NCBI RefSeq assembly: GCF_000513935.1
Contig: NZ_AZUY01000017.1
Span: forward strand, 57,998-121,997
Length of the DNA stretch: 64,000 bases
Direction: 5' to 3'
Source of the DNA: Mesorhizobium sp. WSM3626
GTDB taxonomy: Bacteria; Pseudomonadota; Alphaproteobacteria; Rhizobiales; Rhizobiaceae
A program made the translations under genes and the position numbers. Below the pieces are notes generated by a model. It did no database searches, had not been told where the DNA came from, and saw nothing but the letters and a program-made list of their open reading frames with translations. This document shows, in pieces, positions 36,002 through 46,437 of this stretch (position 1 is the stretch's first letter; every line of letters begins with the position of its first letter).

Positions 36002-37002
36002 TGGCAGACCTTCTCGTCCCCTCGCTCGACCATCTCAGACAGGCTTATGCCGTCACCTCCCAGGCGACACAGGTCACGCCACTGCTGGAATCGACGGCGC
36101 TGGCCAGGGAAACCGGCGCGGCCCGGATCTTCATCAAGCCGGAATCGCTGCAATGGGCCGGATCCTTCAAGATTCGCGGCGCCTATTGGCGGCTGAAGCG
36201 GCTTTCGCCCGATGAGGCGAAGAAGGGCGTCGTCGCCTATTCCTCCGGCAATTTCGCGCAAGGGCTGGCCGCGGCCGGCCAGGCGCTCGGCATTCCGGTC
36301 ACCATTGTCATGCCGATCGATGCGCCGGCTGCCAAGCGGGACGCCACCGCAGGCTATGGCGCGCGCGTCGTACTGACCGATCATGGCGATCGGGCTCGCG
36401 AGGAAGTCGCGGCCGCAAAGGCGCGCGAGATCGCGGAGACCGAAGATCTGGCCCTGCTGCATCCTTTCGACGATCCGGAGATCGTCGCCGGCCAGGCGGG
36501 TGCCGGCCTTGAAGCGCTCGACCAGCTATCGGCCAAGGACGCCAGCGCCGACCTGTTGTTCTGCTCTGTCGGCGGCGGTGGGCTGATCGGCGGCGTTTCA
36601 CTCGCCTTCCACTATCTGTCGCCGGCGACCGGGATCATCGGCGTCGAGCCGGAAGGGTTCAACGGCATGGGTTCCTCGCTGGCGCATGGCAGCATCGAGA
36701 CCATGCCGATCGGCCCGAAGTCGATCTGCGACGGGCTGATGTCGCGCCGGCCAGGCGACGCGCCGTTCGCCGCGGTCAAGACCGCGGGTGTCCGCGGCAT
36801 CACCGTCGACGACCAGTCGGTGCGGCGCGCGATGCGGATCGCTTTCGAGCGGATGAAGCTGGTGCTGGAACCGTCGGGTGCGGCCTCGCTGGCGGCACTG
36901 CTCGGCGGCAAAGTGGATGTGGCGGGAAAGACCGTCCTTGTAATGGCTACCGGCGGCAACGTTTCGATCGCCGATTTTATGGCGCATATGAACCATGCTT
37001 GA
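35998..37002 (+). CDS. PLP-dependent threonine/serine dehydratase-like protein inside the bet operon
   Basis: 334 residues (ATG 35998 overlaps the betC stop; ATG 36001 is an equally good start). Fold type II PLP enzyme: [20 protein letters not shown] holds the Schiff-base Lys, [13 protein letters not shown] the substrate loop, [15 protein letters not shown] the phosphate-binding glycines, and [12 protein letters not shown] the C-terminal part. There is no regulatory ACT domain, so it is of the catabolic length. Its 3' end overlaps betA by 8 bp. Serine or a related hydroxy amino acid from betaine breakdown is a possible substrate. Confidence 0.85.
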   Translation: MMADLLVPSLDHLRQAYAVTSQATQVTPLLESTALARETGAARIFIKPESLQWAGSFKIRGAYWRLKRLSPDEAKKGVVAYSSGNFAQGLAAAGQALGIPVTIVMPIDAPAAKRDATAGYGARVVLTDHGDRAREEVAAAKAREIAETEDLALLHPFDDPEIVAGQAGAGLEALDQLSAKDASADLLFCSVGGGGLIGGVSLAFHYLSPATGIIGVEPEGFNGMGSSLAHGSIETMPIGPKSICDGLMSRRPGDAPFAAVKTAGVRGITVDDQSVRRAMRIAFERMKLVLEPSGAASLAALLGGKVDVAGKTVLVMATGGNVSIADFMAHMNHA

Positions 37003-38647
37003 AGCGGATTTCGTCATCATCGGCTCCGGCTCCGCCGGCTCGGCCATGGCCTATCGCCTGTCTGAGGACGGTAAGCATTCGGTCATCGTCATCGAATTCG
37101 GCGGCACCGATCTCGGACCTCTGATCCAGATGCCGTCGGCGCTGTCGATCCCGCTCAACATGAGCCTCTACGACTGGGGGTTCGCCAGTGAGCCGGAGCC
37201 GCATCTGGGCGGCCGCGTGCTGGCGACGCCGCGCGGCAAGGTGATCGGCGGCTCGTCCTCGATCAACGGCATGGTCTATGTGCGCGGCCACGCCCGTGAC
37301 TTCGACCATTGGGCAGAACAGGGCGCCGCCGGCTGGGGTTTTGCTGACGTGCTCCCCTACTTCAAGCGCATGGAGGATTCGGACGGTGGCGAGGATGGCT
37401 GGCGCGGGCACGGTGGGCCGCTGCATGTGCAGCGCGGCTCGCGCCGCAATCCGCTCTATGGCGCCTTCGTCGAAGCGGGCCGGCAGGCAGGGTTTGAACT
37501 GACCGACGACTACAATGGCGCCAAGCAGGAAGGCTTCGGCCCGATGGAGCAGACCATTCTGGGCGGTCGCCGCTGGTCGGCGGCATCAGCCTACCTGAAG
37601 CCGGCGCTCAGGCGCAAAAACGTGAGTCTGGTCAAGGGCTTTGCGCGCCGGGTGATCATCGAGAATCAACGTGCCATCGGCGTCGAGATCGAAGCTCACA
37701 AACAGATTCAGGTCGTTAAGGCGCGACGCGAAGTGATCGTCGCGGCATCGTCGATCAATTCGCCAAAGATCCTGATGCTGTCCGGCATCGGCCCAGCCGG
37801 GCATTTGCGCGAAAACGGCATTGCCGTCGTGGCAGACCGGCCCGGCGTCGGCGGCAACCTGCAGGACCACCTGGAGCTCTATATCCAGCAGGAATCGACC
37901 AGGCCGATCACGCTGAATTCAGTGCTGAACCCGTTCTCCAAGGCGATGATCGGGGCGCAATGGCTGTTCTTCAAGTCGGGCCTGGGCGCCACCAATCATT
38001 TCGAGGCCGCCGCCTTCGTACGCTCACAGGCTGGCGTCGACTATCCCGACATCCAGTACCACTTCATCCCGGCGGCGGTTCGCTACGACGGCAAGGCGGC
38101 GGCGAAGTCGCACGGGTTCCAGGCGCATGTCGGGCCGATGCGCTCGAAGTCGCGCGGCTCGGTGACACTGCGCTCGCCGGACCCAAAAGCGAAGCCGGTC
38201 ATCCGCTTCAACTACATGTCGCATCCCGACGACTGGGCGGAGTTCCGCCACTGCATCCGCCTGACCCGCGAAATCTTCGGCCAGTCGGCCTTCGATGCCT
38301 ATCGCGGACAGGAACTCTCGCCGGGCAGCCATGTGCAGTCGGATGACGATCTCGACGTGTTCATTCGCGACCACGCCGAAAGCGCCTATCACCCCTGCGG
38401 CACCTGCCGAATGGGCCGCGTCGATGATCAATCGAGCGTCGTCGATCCGGAATGCCGCGTCATCGGCGTCGACGGATTGCGGGTCGCCGACTCCTCGATC
38501 TTCCCGCGCGTGACCAACGGCAACCTCAACGCGCCATCGATCATGACCGGCGAGAAGGCGTCCGATCACATCCTTGGCCGTACGCCGCTCGCGCCGTCCA
38601 ACCAGGAACCATGGATCAATCCGCGCTGGCAGGCATCTGACAGATAG
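36995..38647 (+). CDS. betA: Choline dehydrogenase
   Basis: 550 residues, a GMC-family FAD enzyme: [17 protein letters not shown] at the N-terminus, [18 protein letters not shown] (GMC signature 1), and [19 protein letters not shown] (signature 2). At the C-terminus, [13 protein letters not shown] and [19 protein letters not shown] carry the catalytic His and Asn region. It oxidises choline to betaine aldehyde at the membrane or in the cytoplasm. An 86 bp gap separates it from betB. Confidence 0.93.
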   Translation: MLEADFVIIGSGSAGSAMAYRLSEDGKHSVIVIEFGGTDLGPLIQMPSALSIPLNMSLYDWGFASEPEPHLGGRVLATPRGKVIGGSSSINGMVYVRGHARDFDHWAEQGAAGWGFADVLPYFKRMEDSDGGEDGWRGHGGPLHVQRGSRRNPLYGAFVEAGRQAGFELTDDYNGAKQEGFGPMEQTILGGRRWSAASAYLKPALRRKNVSLVKGFARRVIIENQRAIGVEIEAHKQIQVVKARREVIVAASSINSPKILMLSGIGPAGHLRENGIAVVADRPGVGGNLQDHLELYIQQESTRPITLNSVLNPFSKAMIGAQWLFFKSGLGATNHFEAAAFVRSQAGVDYPDIQYHFIPAAVRYDGKAAAKSHGFQAHVGPMRSKSRGSVTLRSPDPKAKPVIRFNYMSHPDDWAEFRHCIRLTREIFGQSAFDAYRGQELSPGSHVQSDDDLDVFIRDHAESAYHPCGTCRMGRVDDQSSVVDPECRVIGVDGLRVADSSIFPRVTNGNLNAPSIMTGEKASDHILGRTPLAPSNQEPWINPRWQASDR

Positions 38648-38733
38648 GCCATGATCCGCCGATAGAGTGAGCCGCCCGACAGCCGCCCGCCCAATAGCCG
38701 ACGCGTGGGGCCGAAATGATTTGGAGACCTCCC

Positions 38734-40197
38734 ATGCGCGCCCAGCCCACGGCTTCGCACTATGTCAACGGACGCTATATCGAGGACGACCGCGGCGCGC
38801 CGCTGCCGGTGATCTATCCCGCGACAGGCGAGACCATCGCCATGCTGCGTTCGGCGACGCCGAACGTGCTGGAACTCGCCATCGAGGCCGCACGCGCCGC
38901 ACAGCCGGCCTGGGCGCGGCTTAAGCCTGTCGAGCGTGGCCGCATTCTGCGCCGTGCGGCCGACATTTTGCGCGCCCGCAACGCCGATCTTGCCCGCATC
39001 GAGACGCTCGACACCGGGAAAGCGATCCAGGAGACGCTGGTGGCGGACGCCCCTTCGGCAGCCGATTGCCTCGAATATTTCGCCGGCGCGGTCGCCGTCT
39101 TCAACGGCGAAGCGGTCGACCTCGGCGGACCCTTCGCCTATACGCGCCGCGAGGCGCTTGGCGTCTGCGTCGGCATCGGCGCATGGAATTATCCGATCCA
39201 GATCGCCGGCTGGAAATCGGCGCCGGCGCTCGCCATGGGCAACGCCATGGTATTCAAGCCATCGGAAAACACGCCGCTTTCGGCGCTGGCGCTGGCAGAG
39301 ATATACTCAGAAGCCGGCCTGCCAGACGGGCTGTTCAACGTCGTGCAAGGCTATGGCGATGTCGGTGCCGGGCTTGTCGGCCATGATGTCGTCGCCAAGG
39401 TCTCGGTGACGGGCTCGGTGCCGACCGGGCGCAAGGTGCTGTCGCTGGCCGGCTCGACGATGAAGCACGCGACGATGGAACTCGGCGGCAAGTCGCCGCT
39501 GATCGTCTTCGACGATGCCGATCTCGAAAATGCCATTGGCGGCGCCATGCTCGGCAACTTCTATTCGACCGGCCAGATCTGTTCCAACGGCACGCGCGTC
39601 TTCGTCCAGAGCGGCATTCACGACCGCTTTGTCGAGCGGCTGGTCGAACGGACCAAGAAAATCCGCATCGGCGATCCGCTCGATCCGGAAACGCAGATGG
39701 GGCCACTGGTCTCCAAGGCGCAGCACGAGAAGGTCGTCGGCTATATCGCGGCCGGCAAGCAGGATGGGGCGACGCTGGCCTGTGGCGGCAACGTGCCGTC
39801 GCTGCAGGGCTTCCAGGGCGGCTTCTTCGTCGAGCCGACGGTGTTCACCGGCGTCAACGACACGATGCGGATCGCCCGCGAGGAGATTTTCGGCCCGGTC
39901 ATGAGCGTGCTGAAATTCAACAGTGAGGACGAGGTGATCGACCGCGCCAACGACACCGAGTTCGGTCTTGCCGCGGGCGTTTTCACACGCGACCTGCCGC
40001 GCGCCCACCGCGTCATCGCCGAGTTGCAGGCCGGAACCTGCTGGATCAACGCCTACAATCTGACGCCGGTCGAAATCCCCTTCGGCGGCGTCAAGCAGTC
40101 CGGCATCGGCCGCGAGAACTCGCTGGCGGCGCTGGCGCTCTATTCGCAGATGAAGTCGATTTATGTCGAGACCGGGGACGTCGCCAGTCCGTACTGA
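38734..40197 (+). CDS. betB: Betaine-aldehyde dehydrogenase
   Basis: 487 residues from ATG 38734, with GGAG seven bases upstream. ATG 38716 is less likely. Catalytic Glu 249 ([12 protein letters not shown]) and Cys 283 ([14 protein letters not shown]) are in place, together with [19 protein letters not shown], typical of BetB. It oxidises betaine aldehyde to the osmoprotectant glycine betaine with NAD(P)+. Last gene of the bet operon, convergent with the pyrophosphorylase fusion gene. Confidence 0.95.
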   Translation: MRAQPTASHYVNGRYIEDDRGAPLPVIYPATGETIAMLRSATPNVLELAIEAARAAQPAWARLKPVERGRILRRAADILRARNADLARIETLDTGKAIQETLVADAPSAADCLEYFAGAVAVFNGEAVDLGGPFAYTRREALGVCVGIGAWNYPIQIAGWKSAPALAMGNAMVFKPSENTPLSALALAEIYSEAGLPDGLFNVVQGYGDVGAGLVGHDVVAKVSVTGSVPTGRKVLSLAGSTMKHATMELGGKSPLIVFDDADLENAIGGAMLGNFYSTGQICSNGTRVFVQSGIHDRFVERLVERTKKIRIGDPLDPETQMGPLVSKAQHEKVVGYIAAGKQDGATLACGGNVPSLQGFQGGFFVEPTVFTGVNDTMRIAREEIFGPVMSVLKFNSEDEVIDRANDTEFGLAAGVFTRDLPRAHRVIAELQAGTCWINAYNLTPVEIPFGGVKQSGIGRENSLAALALYSQMKSIYVETGDVASPY

Positions 40198-40203
40198 TCC
40201 TGT

Positions 40204-42438
40204 CTACTTGTCCACCGTGCGATCCAGATACTGGGTCAGCGCACAGACCAAGTGGTAGAAGATGCTCGCCGGCACGTCCGATGCCAGCGAGCGGCCGCGC
40301 TCATCGATCCGGTCGATCCACAGACCGAGCGGGGCCGGGTCGATGTGCCAGCGGAACAGCCGGCCGACGCGCGCCTCGATCTCCGGCTTCAGATCAGGGC
40401 CGCCCGAGCCATCCAGCGCGATCGCCGCCTTGAGCGCCTCGGCCTGCGGCCAGCTGCGCGATATCAGGTCGAGCGGCAGGCCCTGCCGCGAGACTGCCCC
40501 ATAGGCAAGGCCGGTGGCACGGTTGAGGCCGTTGGCGATCGCCGAGGCATAGAGTTTTCGGGCAAAGACGCTTAGTTCGGCCTGGCCGCTGCGACCGGCG
40601 AAATCGACCAGCAGCGATGCCCATTCGAAGTGGTGGCCGGGTTCGGTCCAGGTTCCCTTCTCTCCGGAGACCGGTTTCCATTCGGCATCGAAATACTCGC
40701 CGAGCGTCCAGCTCTCAGAATCGAAGAAATGGCTGCGGAAGAGGTCGATGATGCGCGCCGCACGACGCAGATGCGCGCGCTCGCCGGTCGCCTGGTGCCA
40801 GGCTAGGAAAGCTTCGAGCAGATGCATGTGCGGGTTGGAGCGCCGCTCGCCCGTCCCGCCCGATGTCTCGAGGAAGCCGGTCATGCGGCTGTCCTCCAGA
40901 TGCGCATCGAGGAAGGCGAAGGTCTCTTCGCCGAGCCGCAAGGCATCGGGATTACCCGACATATGCGCGTGCGCCAATGCCAGCAGGATGCAGGAATGAT
41001 CGTAGGCATCCTCGACCGGGTCGGCGACGGAGCCATCGACATTCAGCGTGCGCACCCAACCGCCCCGTTCGGTGCGGCCGTGCCCCGCCATGAAGTCGAT
41101 GCCATGCGCGATCAGCCGGTCGGCCGGGCCGGTCCAGCCGTGCTCCTTGGCAACCGCAAAAGCATAGATCTGCCTGGCCTGGGTGCGCATGCGCTTGGGT
41201 TTGATGAGCGGGTTAGCGTCGAAACCCAGCGCCTCGTGGAAGCCGCCATGGCGCTCGTCGACGCCTGATGTCGACCACAACGGCAAGGTCTCCTGGAACA
41301 GCCAGTGATGCACCCGTCGCCGCCAGGCGCCGCTTTGGATGACGCGGTCATGCGCGGGCGTAAATCTGGTTTCCAGCCGTCCCGATTTTTCGAGTTGTTC
41401 GACGATCTTCTTGACGTGCTGGCTATGACTGACCGGGGCAACGAAAGTGGCATCGGCGGTCGAAACGATGGCAACGTCCTTCATGCCGATCGCCGACAGC
41501 AGGCGGCCGTCGCTGCGGATATAGGAATTCTCGCAATCGATGGCGACGACATCACCGACAACGACATTGCCCTGGCCGTCGGCGGGACCGACATCGAGGA
41601 GCGATTGCCAGGAGCCGAGATCGTTCCAGCGGAAACCGGCCGGCACCATGGCTATGTCTTTCGCCCGCTCCATGATGGCATAGTCGATCGAGTTCGAAGG
41701 GATCGCCGCGTAGAGCTCCAGTGGCATATAAAGGCCGGACAGGTCCGATGTCGCCGCGTTGTAGGCCGCTTCGGTGGCGTGCCAGATATCGGGCTGGAAT
41801 GCCTCGAAGGCGTCGCGCATGGCACCGGCCCGAAACAGGAAGATGCCGGTGTTCCAGTAGAAATTTCCCGCCCTGAGATAATCGTTGGCCGTCGCAAGGT
41901 CGGGCTTCTCGACGAAGCGCGAAACGTCGAATATCCCTCCCTTCTCGGCCGATACCTCGATATAGCCATAACCGGTTTCCGGCTGGGTCGGCTTGATGCC
42001 GAACACCACCAGGCGGCCGGCGCGCGCCGGCTGCGATCCCGCTTCGATGCTTTGCCAGAATTGCCCTGCCGTCGCTATTTCATGGTCCGAGGGCACCACC
42101 AGCACCAGGCTGTCGCCGAATTCCGACAAGGTGCGCAGGGTCGCCAGTGCGACGGCGGCGGCAGTGTTGCGTCCCGCGGGCTCGAACAGGGGGCCGCCAC
42201 CTGCAAGATCGAGACCGGCCAAGTCGGCACGGACACGGTCGGCATGACGCTCCGAAGCAATCAGGAAGATCGGCGTCTCGCCAGCCGCTCTCGCCGTCAG
42301 GCGGCGCAAGGTCTTGGCCAGCATGGAACCATCGCCCGACAGATCGTGGAACTGCTTGGGATTGTCCTCACGTGACAACGGCCATAGCCGAGAACCGACG
42401 CCGCCGCTCATGACAAAACTGACGATCCGCTCGGTCAT
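40204..42438 (-). CDS. Mannose-1-phosphate guanylyltransferase fused to an AGE-family isomerase
   Basis: 744 residues in two domains. Residues about 1-350 are a GDP-mannose pyrophosphorylase: FVMSGGVGSRLWPLSRE with NPKQF, PSDHEI, GYGYIEV, FVEKP and WNTGIFLF. Residues about 370-740 are an alpha6/alpha6-barrel N-acylglucosamine 2-epimerase (AGE) domain: RQIYAFAVAKEHGW, EDAYDHSCILLALAHA, NPHMHLLEAFLAWH, EPGHHFEWASLLVDF and SRSWPQAEALKAA. In the usual bifunctional enzyme the isomerase part is a cupin. Here an AGE domain probably plays the mannose-6-phosphate isomerase role. With the phosphomannomutase at 44.4 kb it would make GDP-mannose from fructose-6-phosphate. Confidence 0.9.
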   Translation of the reverse strand: MTERIVSFVMSGGVGSRLWPLSREDNPKQFHDLSGDGSMLAKTLRRLTARAAGETPIFLIASERHADRVRADLAGLDLAGGGPLFEPAGRNTAAAVALATLRTLSEFGDSLVLVVPSDHEIATAGQFWQSIEAGSQPARAGRLVVFGIKPTQPETGYGYIEVSAEKGGIFDVSRFVEKPDLATANDYLRAGNFYWNTGIFLFRAGAMRDAFEAFQPDIWHATEAAYNAATSDLSGLYMPLELYAAIPSNSIDYAIMERAKDIAMVPAGFRWNDLGSWQSLLDVGPADGQGNVVVGDVVAIDCENSYIRSDGRLLSAIGMKDVAIVSTADATFVAPVSHSQHVKKIVEQLEKSGRLETRFTPAHDRVIQSGAWRRRVHHWLFQETLPLWSTSGVDERHGGFHEALGFDANPLIKPKRMRTQARQIYAFAVAKEHGWTGPADRLIAHGIDFMAGHGRTERGGWVRTLNVDGSVADPVEDAYDHSCILLALAHAHMSGNPDALRLGEETFAFLDAHLEDSRMTGFLETSGGTGERRSNPHMHLLEAFLAWHQATGERAHLRRAARIIDLFRSHFFDSESWTLGEYFDAEWKPVSGEKGTWTEPGHHFEWASLLVDFAGRSGQAELSVFARKLYASAIANGLNRATGLAYGAVSRQGLPLDLISRSWPQAEALKAAIALDGSGGPDLKPEIEARVGRLFRWHIDPAPLGLWIDRIDERGRSLASDVPASIFYHLVCALTQYLDRTVDK

Positions 42439-42489
42439 TCAGATCTCGCGCTCGGGAATTGGAGGTCGATTGAGTAGCACAGACGCCTT

Positions 42490-43389
42490 TTAAGCGGTAT
42501 CTGCCCGATTGGAAATCCGCCCGGCCGCCAGTTCGATAAAGGCCTTTACCAAGGGCGAAAGGTGGCGGCTGCTCGGATAAAGGACGTGCAGTCCGCCGGC
42601 CGGTGTCGTGTAATCCTCGAGAACGCGCTGCAGGCGCCCCTGATCGATCAGTCCTTCGGCCATCGCCTGGGGCAATTGGGCGATGCCGAAGCCCGCGAGC
42701 GCGGCCGCAACCACCGCCTGCATTTCGTTGGCGGCGAAGCGCCCCGCGACAACGACCGTCTCCTGGCCTTGTGGTCCATCCAGAACCCAATGAGCAGCTG
42801 AGGCCGATGGGCCCGCGATGACGCATCGATGGCGCGCTAGATCCGCCGGACTTTCCGGCGTTCTGTATCGTGTTAGATAGTCGGGGCTTGCGCAGAGCAG
42901 CCTGCGCGTGGCGCCGAGCTTGCGGGCGATCAGCGTCGAATCCTGAAGGGTGCCTGTGCGGAAGGCAAGGTCGATACCGTCCTCGACCAAGTTGAGCTTG
43001 TCGTCGGTGAGGCGAAGCTCGACGTTGGTCTTCGGATACAGCGCCAGAAAGTCGACCACGGCGCGGATGAGGAAGTAGCTGCCAAAACCTACCGGGGCTG
43101 AAATGCGGATAGTGCCCGACGGTTCTGCCCTCGCCTCCGCGAGACGCAGATTCGCTTCCTCTATAGTCCGCAGTCCGTGGCTGCTCTGCTGATAATAGGA
43201 GCGCCCGGCATCCGTCAGGTTGAGGCTGCGTGTCGTGCGCTGCAGCAGGCGCACGCCGACCTCGCGTTCTAGCGCGGCGACACGGCGGCTGACCGTCGTC
43301 TTGGGTATGGCGAGCAGGCGCGCGGCGGCGGTGAAGCTGCCGGCTTCGACGACGCGAGCAAACACGACGATATCATTGAGATCAATCAT
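42490..43389 (-). CDS. LysR-family transcriptional regulator
   Basis: 299 residues from ATG 43389. The winged helix-turn-helix is FARVVEAGSFTAAARLLAIPKTTVSRRVAALE. The effector domain includes GTIRISAPVGFGSYFLI and VNEMQAVVAA-like segments, as in the many short-chain or CrgA-like LysR proteins. It is transcribed divergently from the NmrA-type gene at 43504, so it probably controls that gene from the 114-bp shared region. Confidence 0.92.
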   Translation of the reverse strand: MIDLNDIVVFARVVEAGSFTAAARLLAIPKTTVSRRVAALEREVGVRLLQRTTRSLNLTDAGRSYYQQSSHGLRTIEEANLRLAEARAEPSGTIRISAPVGFGSYFLIRAVVDFLALYPKTNVELRLTDDKLNLVEDGIDLAFRTGTLQDSTLIARKLGATRRLLCASPDYLTRYRTPESPADLARHRCVIAGPSASAAHWVLDGPQGQETVVVAGRFAANEMQAVVAAALAGFGIAQLPQAMAEGLIDQGRLQRVLEDYTTPAGGLHVLYPSSRHLSPLVKAFIELAAGRISNRADTA

Positions 43390-43503
43390 TGTGCTCACAA
43401 GTGGAACAAAGTTTTCCAATTATAGGCAATTATGCATCAATCGGACAGGGCCTAATTTTTGCTCCGGACAAACAAGCCAGACAGAGAAGAAGGAGCAGAC
43501 GAA

Positions 43504-44391
43504 ATGACCAGCAAACGAAGCGTTCTTGTGACCGGCGCCACGGGCCAGCAAGGTGGCGCGGTTGCGCGTGCCCTGTTGGCTAGAGGCCATCGCGTCAAGG
43601 GACTGACGCGCAAACCGGACAGCGAGGGCGCGCGGCAACTGGCGTCGGCGGGCGCCGAGGTGGTGGCCGGCGATCTCGCTGACGCGGGCTCGGTCGTGAG
43701 CGCCGCAGAAGGCGTCGACACCCTGTTCCTGATGGGCAACAGCTATGAAGCCGGCCTCGAGGAGGAGACCCGTCTGGGGATCCTTGCCGCCGACGCTGCG
43801 AAGGCAGCCGGCGTCGGACACCTGATCTATTCCTCCGTTGCCGACGCGGACAAGAAGACAGGCATCCCGCATTTCGAAAGCAAATATCTGGTCGAGCGGT
43901 ATATCGAGCAGCTCGGCATTCCCTATTCGATCAGCGCGCCGGTGGCCTTCATGGAGAATGCCGTTGCGCCGTGGTCGATCGGTGCGCTCAACCAAGGCAT
44001 CCATGCCTTCGCGATGCCGCCCAAGCGGGTGCTTCAACTGGTCGCCCTGGCGGATATCGGCGCCTTCGTGGCCGCTCTGGCCGAGCGGCGAGAGCGGGTG
44101 TTCGGCAAGCGCTTCGATTTCGCCGGCGACGAATTGTCGGGCGAAGAACAGGCCGCAATACTGTCCGGCGCCATCGGCCACCCGATCCGCTATCAGGAAA
44201 TACCGATCGCGGTTGCCCGTCAGCAAAGCGAGGACGCTGCGCTGATGTTCGAATGGTTCGACCGCGTCGGCTACGACGTCGATATCGCCACCTTGCACAG
44301 GGAATTTCCGGAGGTGCGCTGGCACGGCTTTGCCGACTGGGCGCGCGCGTTCGACTGGAGCGTTCTGACGACCAAAGCGCCAGAACGCTGA
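43504..44391 (+). CDS. NmrA/HSCARG-type NAD(P)-binding protein
   Basis: 295 residues from ATG 43504, preceded by AGAAGGAG. The Rossmann motif VTGATGQQGGAVARALLARGH is followed by VAGDLADAGSV, LIYSSVADADKKTGIPHFESK and YSISAPVAFMEN. NmrA-type proteins are atypical short-chain dehydrogenases that often sense NADP(H) redox state instead of catalysing. The frame upstream of 43504 lacks family sequence. It is the likely target of the divergent LysR regulator. Confidence 0.9.
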   Translation: MTSKRSVLVTGATGQQGGAVARALLARGHRVKGLTRKPDSEGARQLASAGAEVVAGDLADAGSVVSAAEGVDTLFLMGNSYEAGLEEETRLGILAADAAKAAGVGHLIYSSVADADKKTGIPHFESKYLVERYIEQLGIPYSISAPVAFMENAVAPWSIGALNQGIHAFAMPPKRVLQLVALADIGAFVAALAERRERVFGKRFDFAGDELSGEEQAAILSGAIGHPIRYQEIPIAVARQQSEDAALMFEWFDRVGYDVDIATLHREFPEVRWHGFADWARAFDWSVLTTKAPER

Positions 44392-44392
44392 A

Positions 44393-45913
44393 CTAGAAGG
44401 TCTGGTTGTAGGCGCCGACTTCCGGACTGCGGCGCAGCACGGCGTCGACGGCATCGAACATCTGCCGGCGACGCTCGGACGAGACCGGGCTTTCGACGAC
44501 CACGACCAGTTCCGGCTTATTCGACGAGGCGCGCACCAGACCCCAGGTGCCGTCCTCGGCGACGACGCGCACGCCGTTGACGGTGACGAGGTCCACGATC
44601 TTCTGGCCCGCGAAACTGGAGCCGTCCCGCTTCATCGCCTGGAAATCGGAGACCACCCGTTCGACGACGTCGTACTTCACCTCGTCCGCGCAGTGCGGAG
44701 ACATGGTGGGCGTGCCGAAGGTCAGCGGTAGCGCACGGTAGAGATCGGCCATCGAACTGGCCGGGTTGCGGTCCAGCATCTGGCAGATGGCGATTGCCGT
44801 GACCAACCCGTCGTCATAGCCGCGCCCGATCGGGGGGTTGAAGAAGAAGTGGCCTGACTTTTCGAAGCCGGCGACCGCGCCGAGTTCGGCCACGCGGCGC
44901 TTGATGTAGGAATGGCCGGTCTTCCAGTAGTCGGTAACGGCGCCATTGGCGTGCAGCACCGTGTCGGTGTTGAACAATCCGGTCGACTTGACGTCGACGA
45001 CAAAGGTCGAACCCGGATATTGGCTGGAAATGTCACGCGCCAGCATGACGCCGACCTTGTCGGCAAAGATCTCGTTGCCTTCATTGTCGACGACACCGCA
45101 GCGATCACCGTCGCCATCGAAACCCAGCCCGACATCGGCCCCTGTCTCCAGCACCTTGTCCCTGATGGCATGCAGCATCCGCATGTCCTCCGGATTGGGA
45201 TTGTAGCGCGGAAAGGTGTGATCGAGTTCGACATCGAGCGGGACCACTTCGCAGCCTATGCGCTGCAAGGCTTCCGGGGCAAAGGCGCCGGCAGTGCCGT
45301 TGCCGCAGGCGGCGACCACTTTGAGCTTTCGTGTGATGCGCTTGGCCCCGGTCAGGTCGTCGAGATAGGTGGCGCGAAAATCGCGGACGAAATCATAGGA
45401 GCCGCCGCCTGTAAGGTCGAAATCGCCGGCCAGCACGATCGCCTTCAGCGCGCTCATCTCCTCGGGCCCGAAGGTCAGCGGCCGCGCCGCTCCCATCTTG
45501 ACGCCGGTCCAGCCATTTTCGTTGTGCGAGGCGGTGACCATGGCCACCGACTGCGTCTCCAGTGCGAACTGCGCGAAGTAGGCCATCGGCGACAGCGCCA
45601 GGCCGATGTCCTTCACCCGTGCGCCGGCCGCCATCAGCCCGGAAACCAACGCCAGCTTGATGCCAAGCGAATAGGAACGGAAATCATGTCCGGTGACGAT
45701 ATCAGATCCGGCGCCGAGACGCCGGATCAGTGTGCCGAGCCCCATGCCAAGCGCCTGGACGCCGATCAGATTGAGTTCCGGCGGCACCGTCGAACCGGGA
45801 TGGCCGAACCACCAGCGCGCATCATATTCCCGAAAGCCGGATGCCTTGATCAGCGCCGCGGTTTCGAATTCGAAGCTGTTGGGCCAGGCCTCGGCGACGA
45901 TTTTTGGGGGCAA
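44393..45913 (-). CDS. Phosphomannomutase/phosphoglucomutase
   Basis: 506 residues. The start is a TTG at 45913. The frame continues about 20 codons upstream with no better start, so the N-terminus is uncertain. The phosphoserine is Ser 129 in VTASHNENGWTGVKMG. The metal loop is GFDGDGDRCGVV (Asp 266, 268 and 270). The sugar-binding loop is AGFEKSGHFFF and the phosphate-binding loop is DGTWGLVRASSNKPELVV. It interconverts mannose-6-P and mannose-1-P. The fusion gene at 40.2-42.4 kb supplies the other steps to GDP-mannose. Confidence 0.92.
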   Translation of the reverse strand: MPPKIVAEAWPNSFEFETAALIKASGFREYDARWWFGHPGSTVPPELNLIGVQALGMGLGTLIRRLGAGSDIVTGHDFRSYSLGIKLALVSGLMAAGARVKDIGLALSPMAYFAQFALETQSVAMVTASHNENGWTGVKMGAARPLTFGPEEMSALKAIVLAGDFDLTGGGSYDFVRDFRATYLDDLTGAKRITRKLKVVAACGNGTAGAFAPEALQRIGCEVVPLDVELDHTFPRYNPNPEDMRMLHAIRDKVLETGADVGLGFDGDGDRCGVVDNEGNEIFADKVGVMLARDISSQYPGSTFVVDVKSTGLFNTDTVLHANGAVTDYWKTGHSYIKRRVAELGAVAGFEKSGHFFFNPPIGRGYDDGLVTAIAICQMLDRNPASSMADLYRALPLTFGTPTMSPHCADEVKYDVVERVVSDFQAMKRDGSSFAGQKIVDLVTVNGVRVVAEDGTWGLVRASSNKPELVVVVESPVSSERRRQMFDAVDAVLRRSPEVGAYNQTF

Positions 45914-46112
45914 GACAGCAGAGCTCCAGGCGGCAAAAGCACGATCTATCGAGGCAGCGGCTTAGCACACAAGGCTTTAAGCCGCGTTTATCCCGGATGG
46001 AAATCCGGGCTTTACGGCACTACCCGACGAAAGCGGACGAAATGCGACAGAAGGGCTGCCATTGCCGCTTGCAGGAACGAAGTGTGGCGGCTATAAGCCC
46101 GCGGTCTGGTCA

Positions 46113-46189
46113 CGGAGTGTAGCGCAGCCTGGTAGCGCACCTCGTTCGGGACGAGGGGGTCGCAGGTTCAAATCCTGCCACTCCGACCA
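46113..46189 (+). tRNA. tRNA-Pro (anticodon CGG)
   Basis: 77 nt with the CCA encoded. The acceptor stem CGGAGTG pairs with CACTCCG. The anticodon stem CCTCG/CGAGG closes the loop TTCGGGA, giving anticodon CGG. The T-arm GCAGGTTCAAATCCTGC is standard, and the D-arm AGCGCAGCCTGGTAGCGC is that of tRNA-Pro. Confidence 0.97.
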
Positions 46190-46300
46190 GAAACAACAAT
46201 GGGTTAGCGCCGCGACGATGGCTACCCCATAGATATCCCGACAGAAATAGCTATGTGTCTACGTGGCGCGTCCCCGCCAGCGGGCGCACGCCCCGCCGCC

Positions 46301-46437
46301 GTCGAAATCCTACCGCTGCAGGCCGGCGCCATGCCGACATCTTCGCCGACACAAGCGGCATCGGCTACCGCCACCGCACCTCTGTCATCGAGGAGTTAGG
46401 CCGGTTCGTCGAGTGGTACCGGGTCTTCCACGTCTGA
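46301..46437 (+). pseudogene. C-terminal remnant of a nucleotide-sugar epimerase (UDP-glucuronate 4-epimerase-like)
   Basis: The C-terminus of an NAD-dependent sugar epimerase is readable in two frames: VEILPLQAGAMPT from 46301, then after a frameshift FADTSGIGYRHRTS and LGRFVEWYRVFH up to the stop at 46435-46437. Intact homologues read LPMQPGD.. TFADTS.. GYRPRTS.. G..RFVEWYR. No N-terminal part lies between this and the tRNA. The rest of the 320 bp from 46190 to 46509 holds nothing supportable. Confidence 0.75.
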
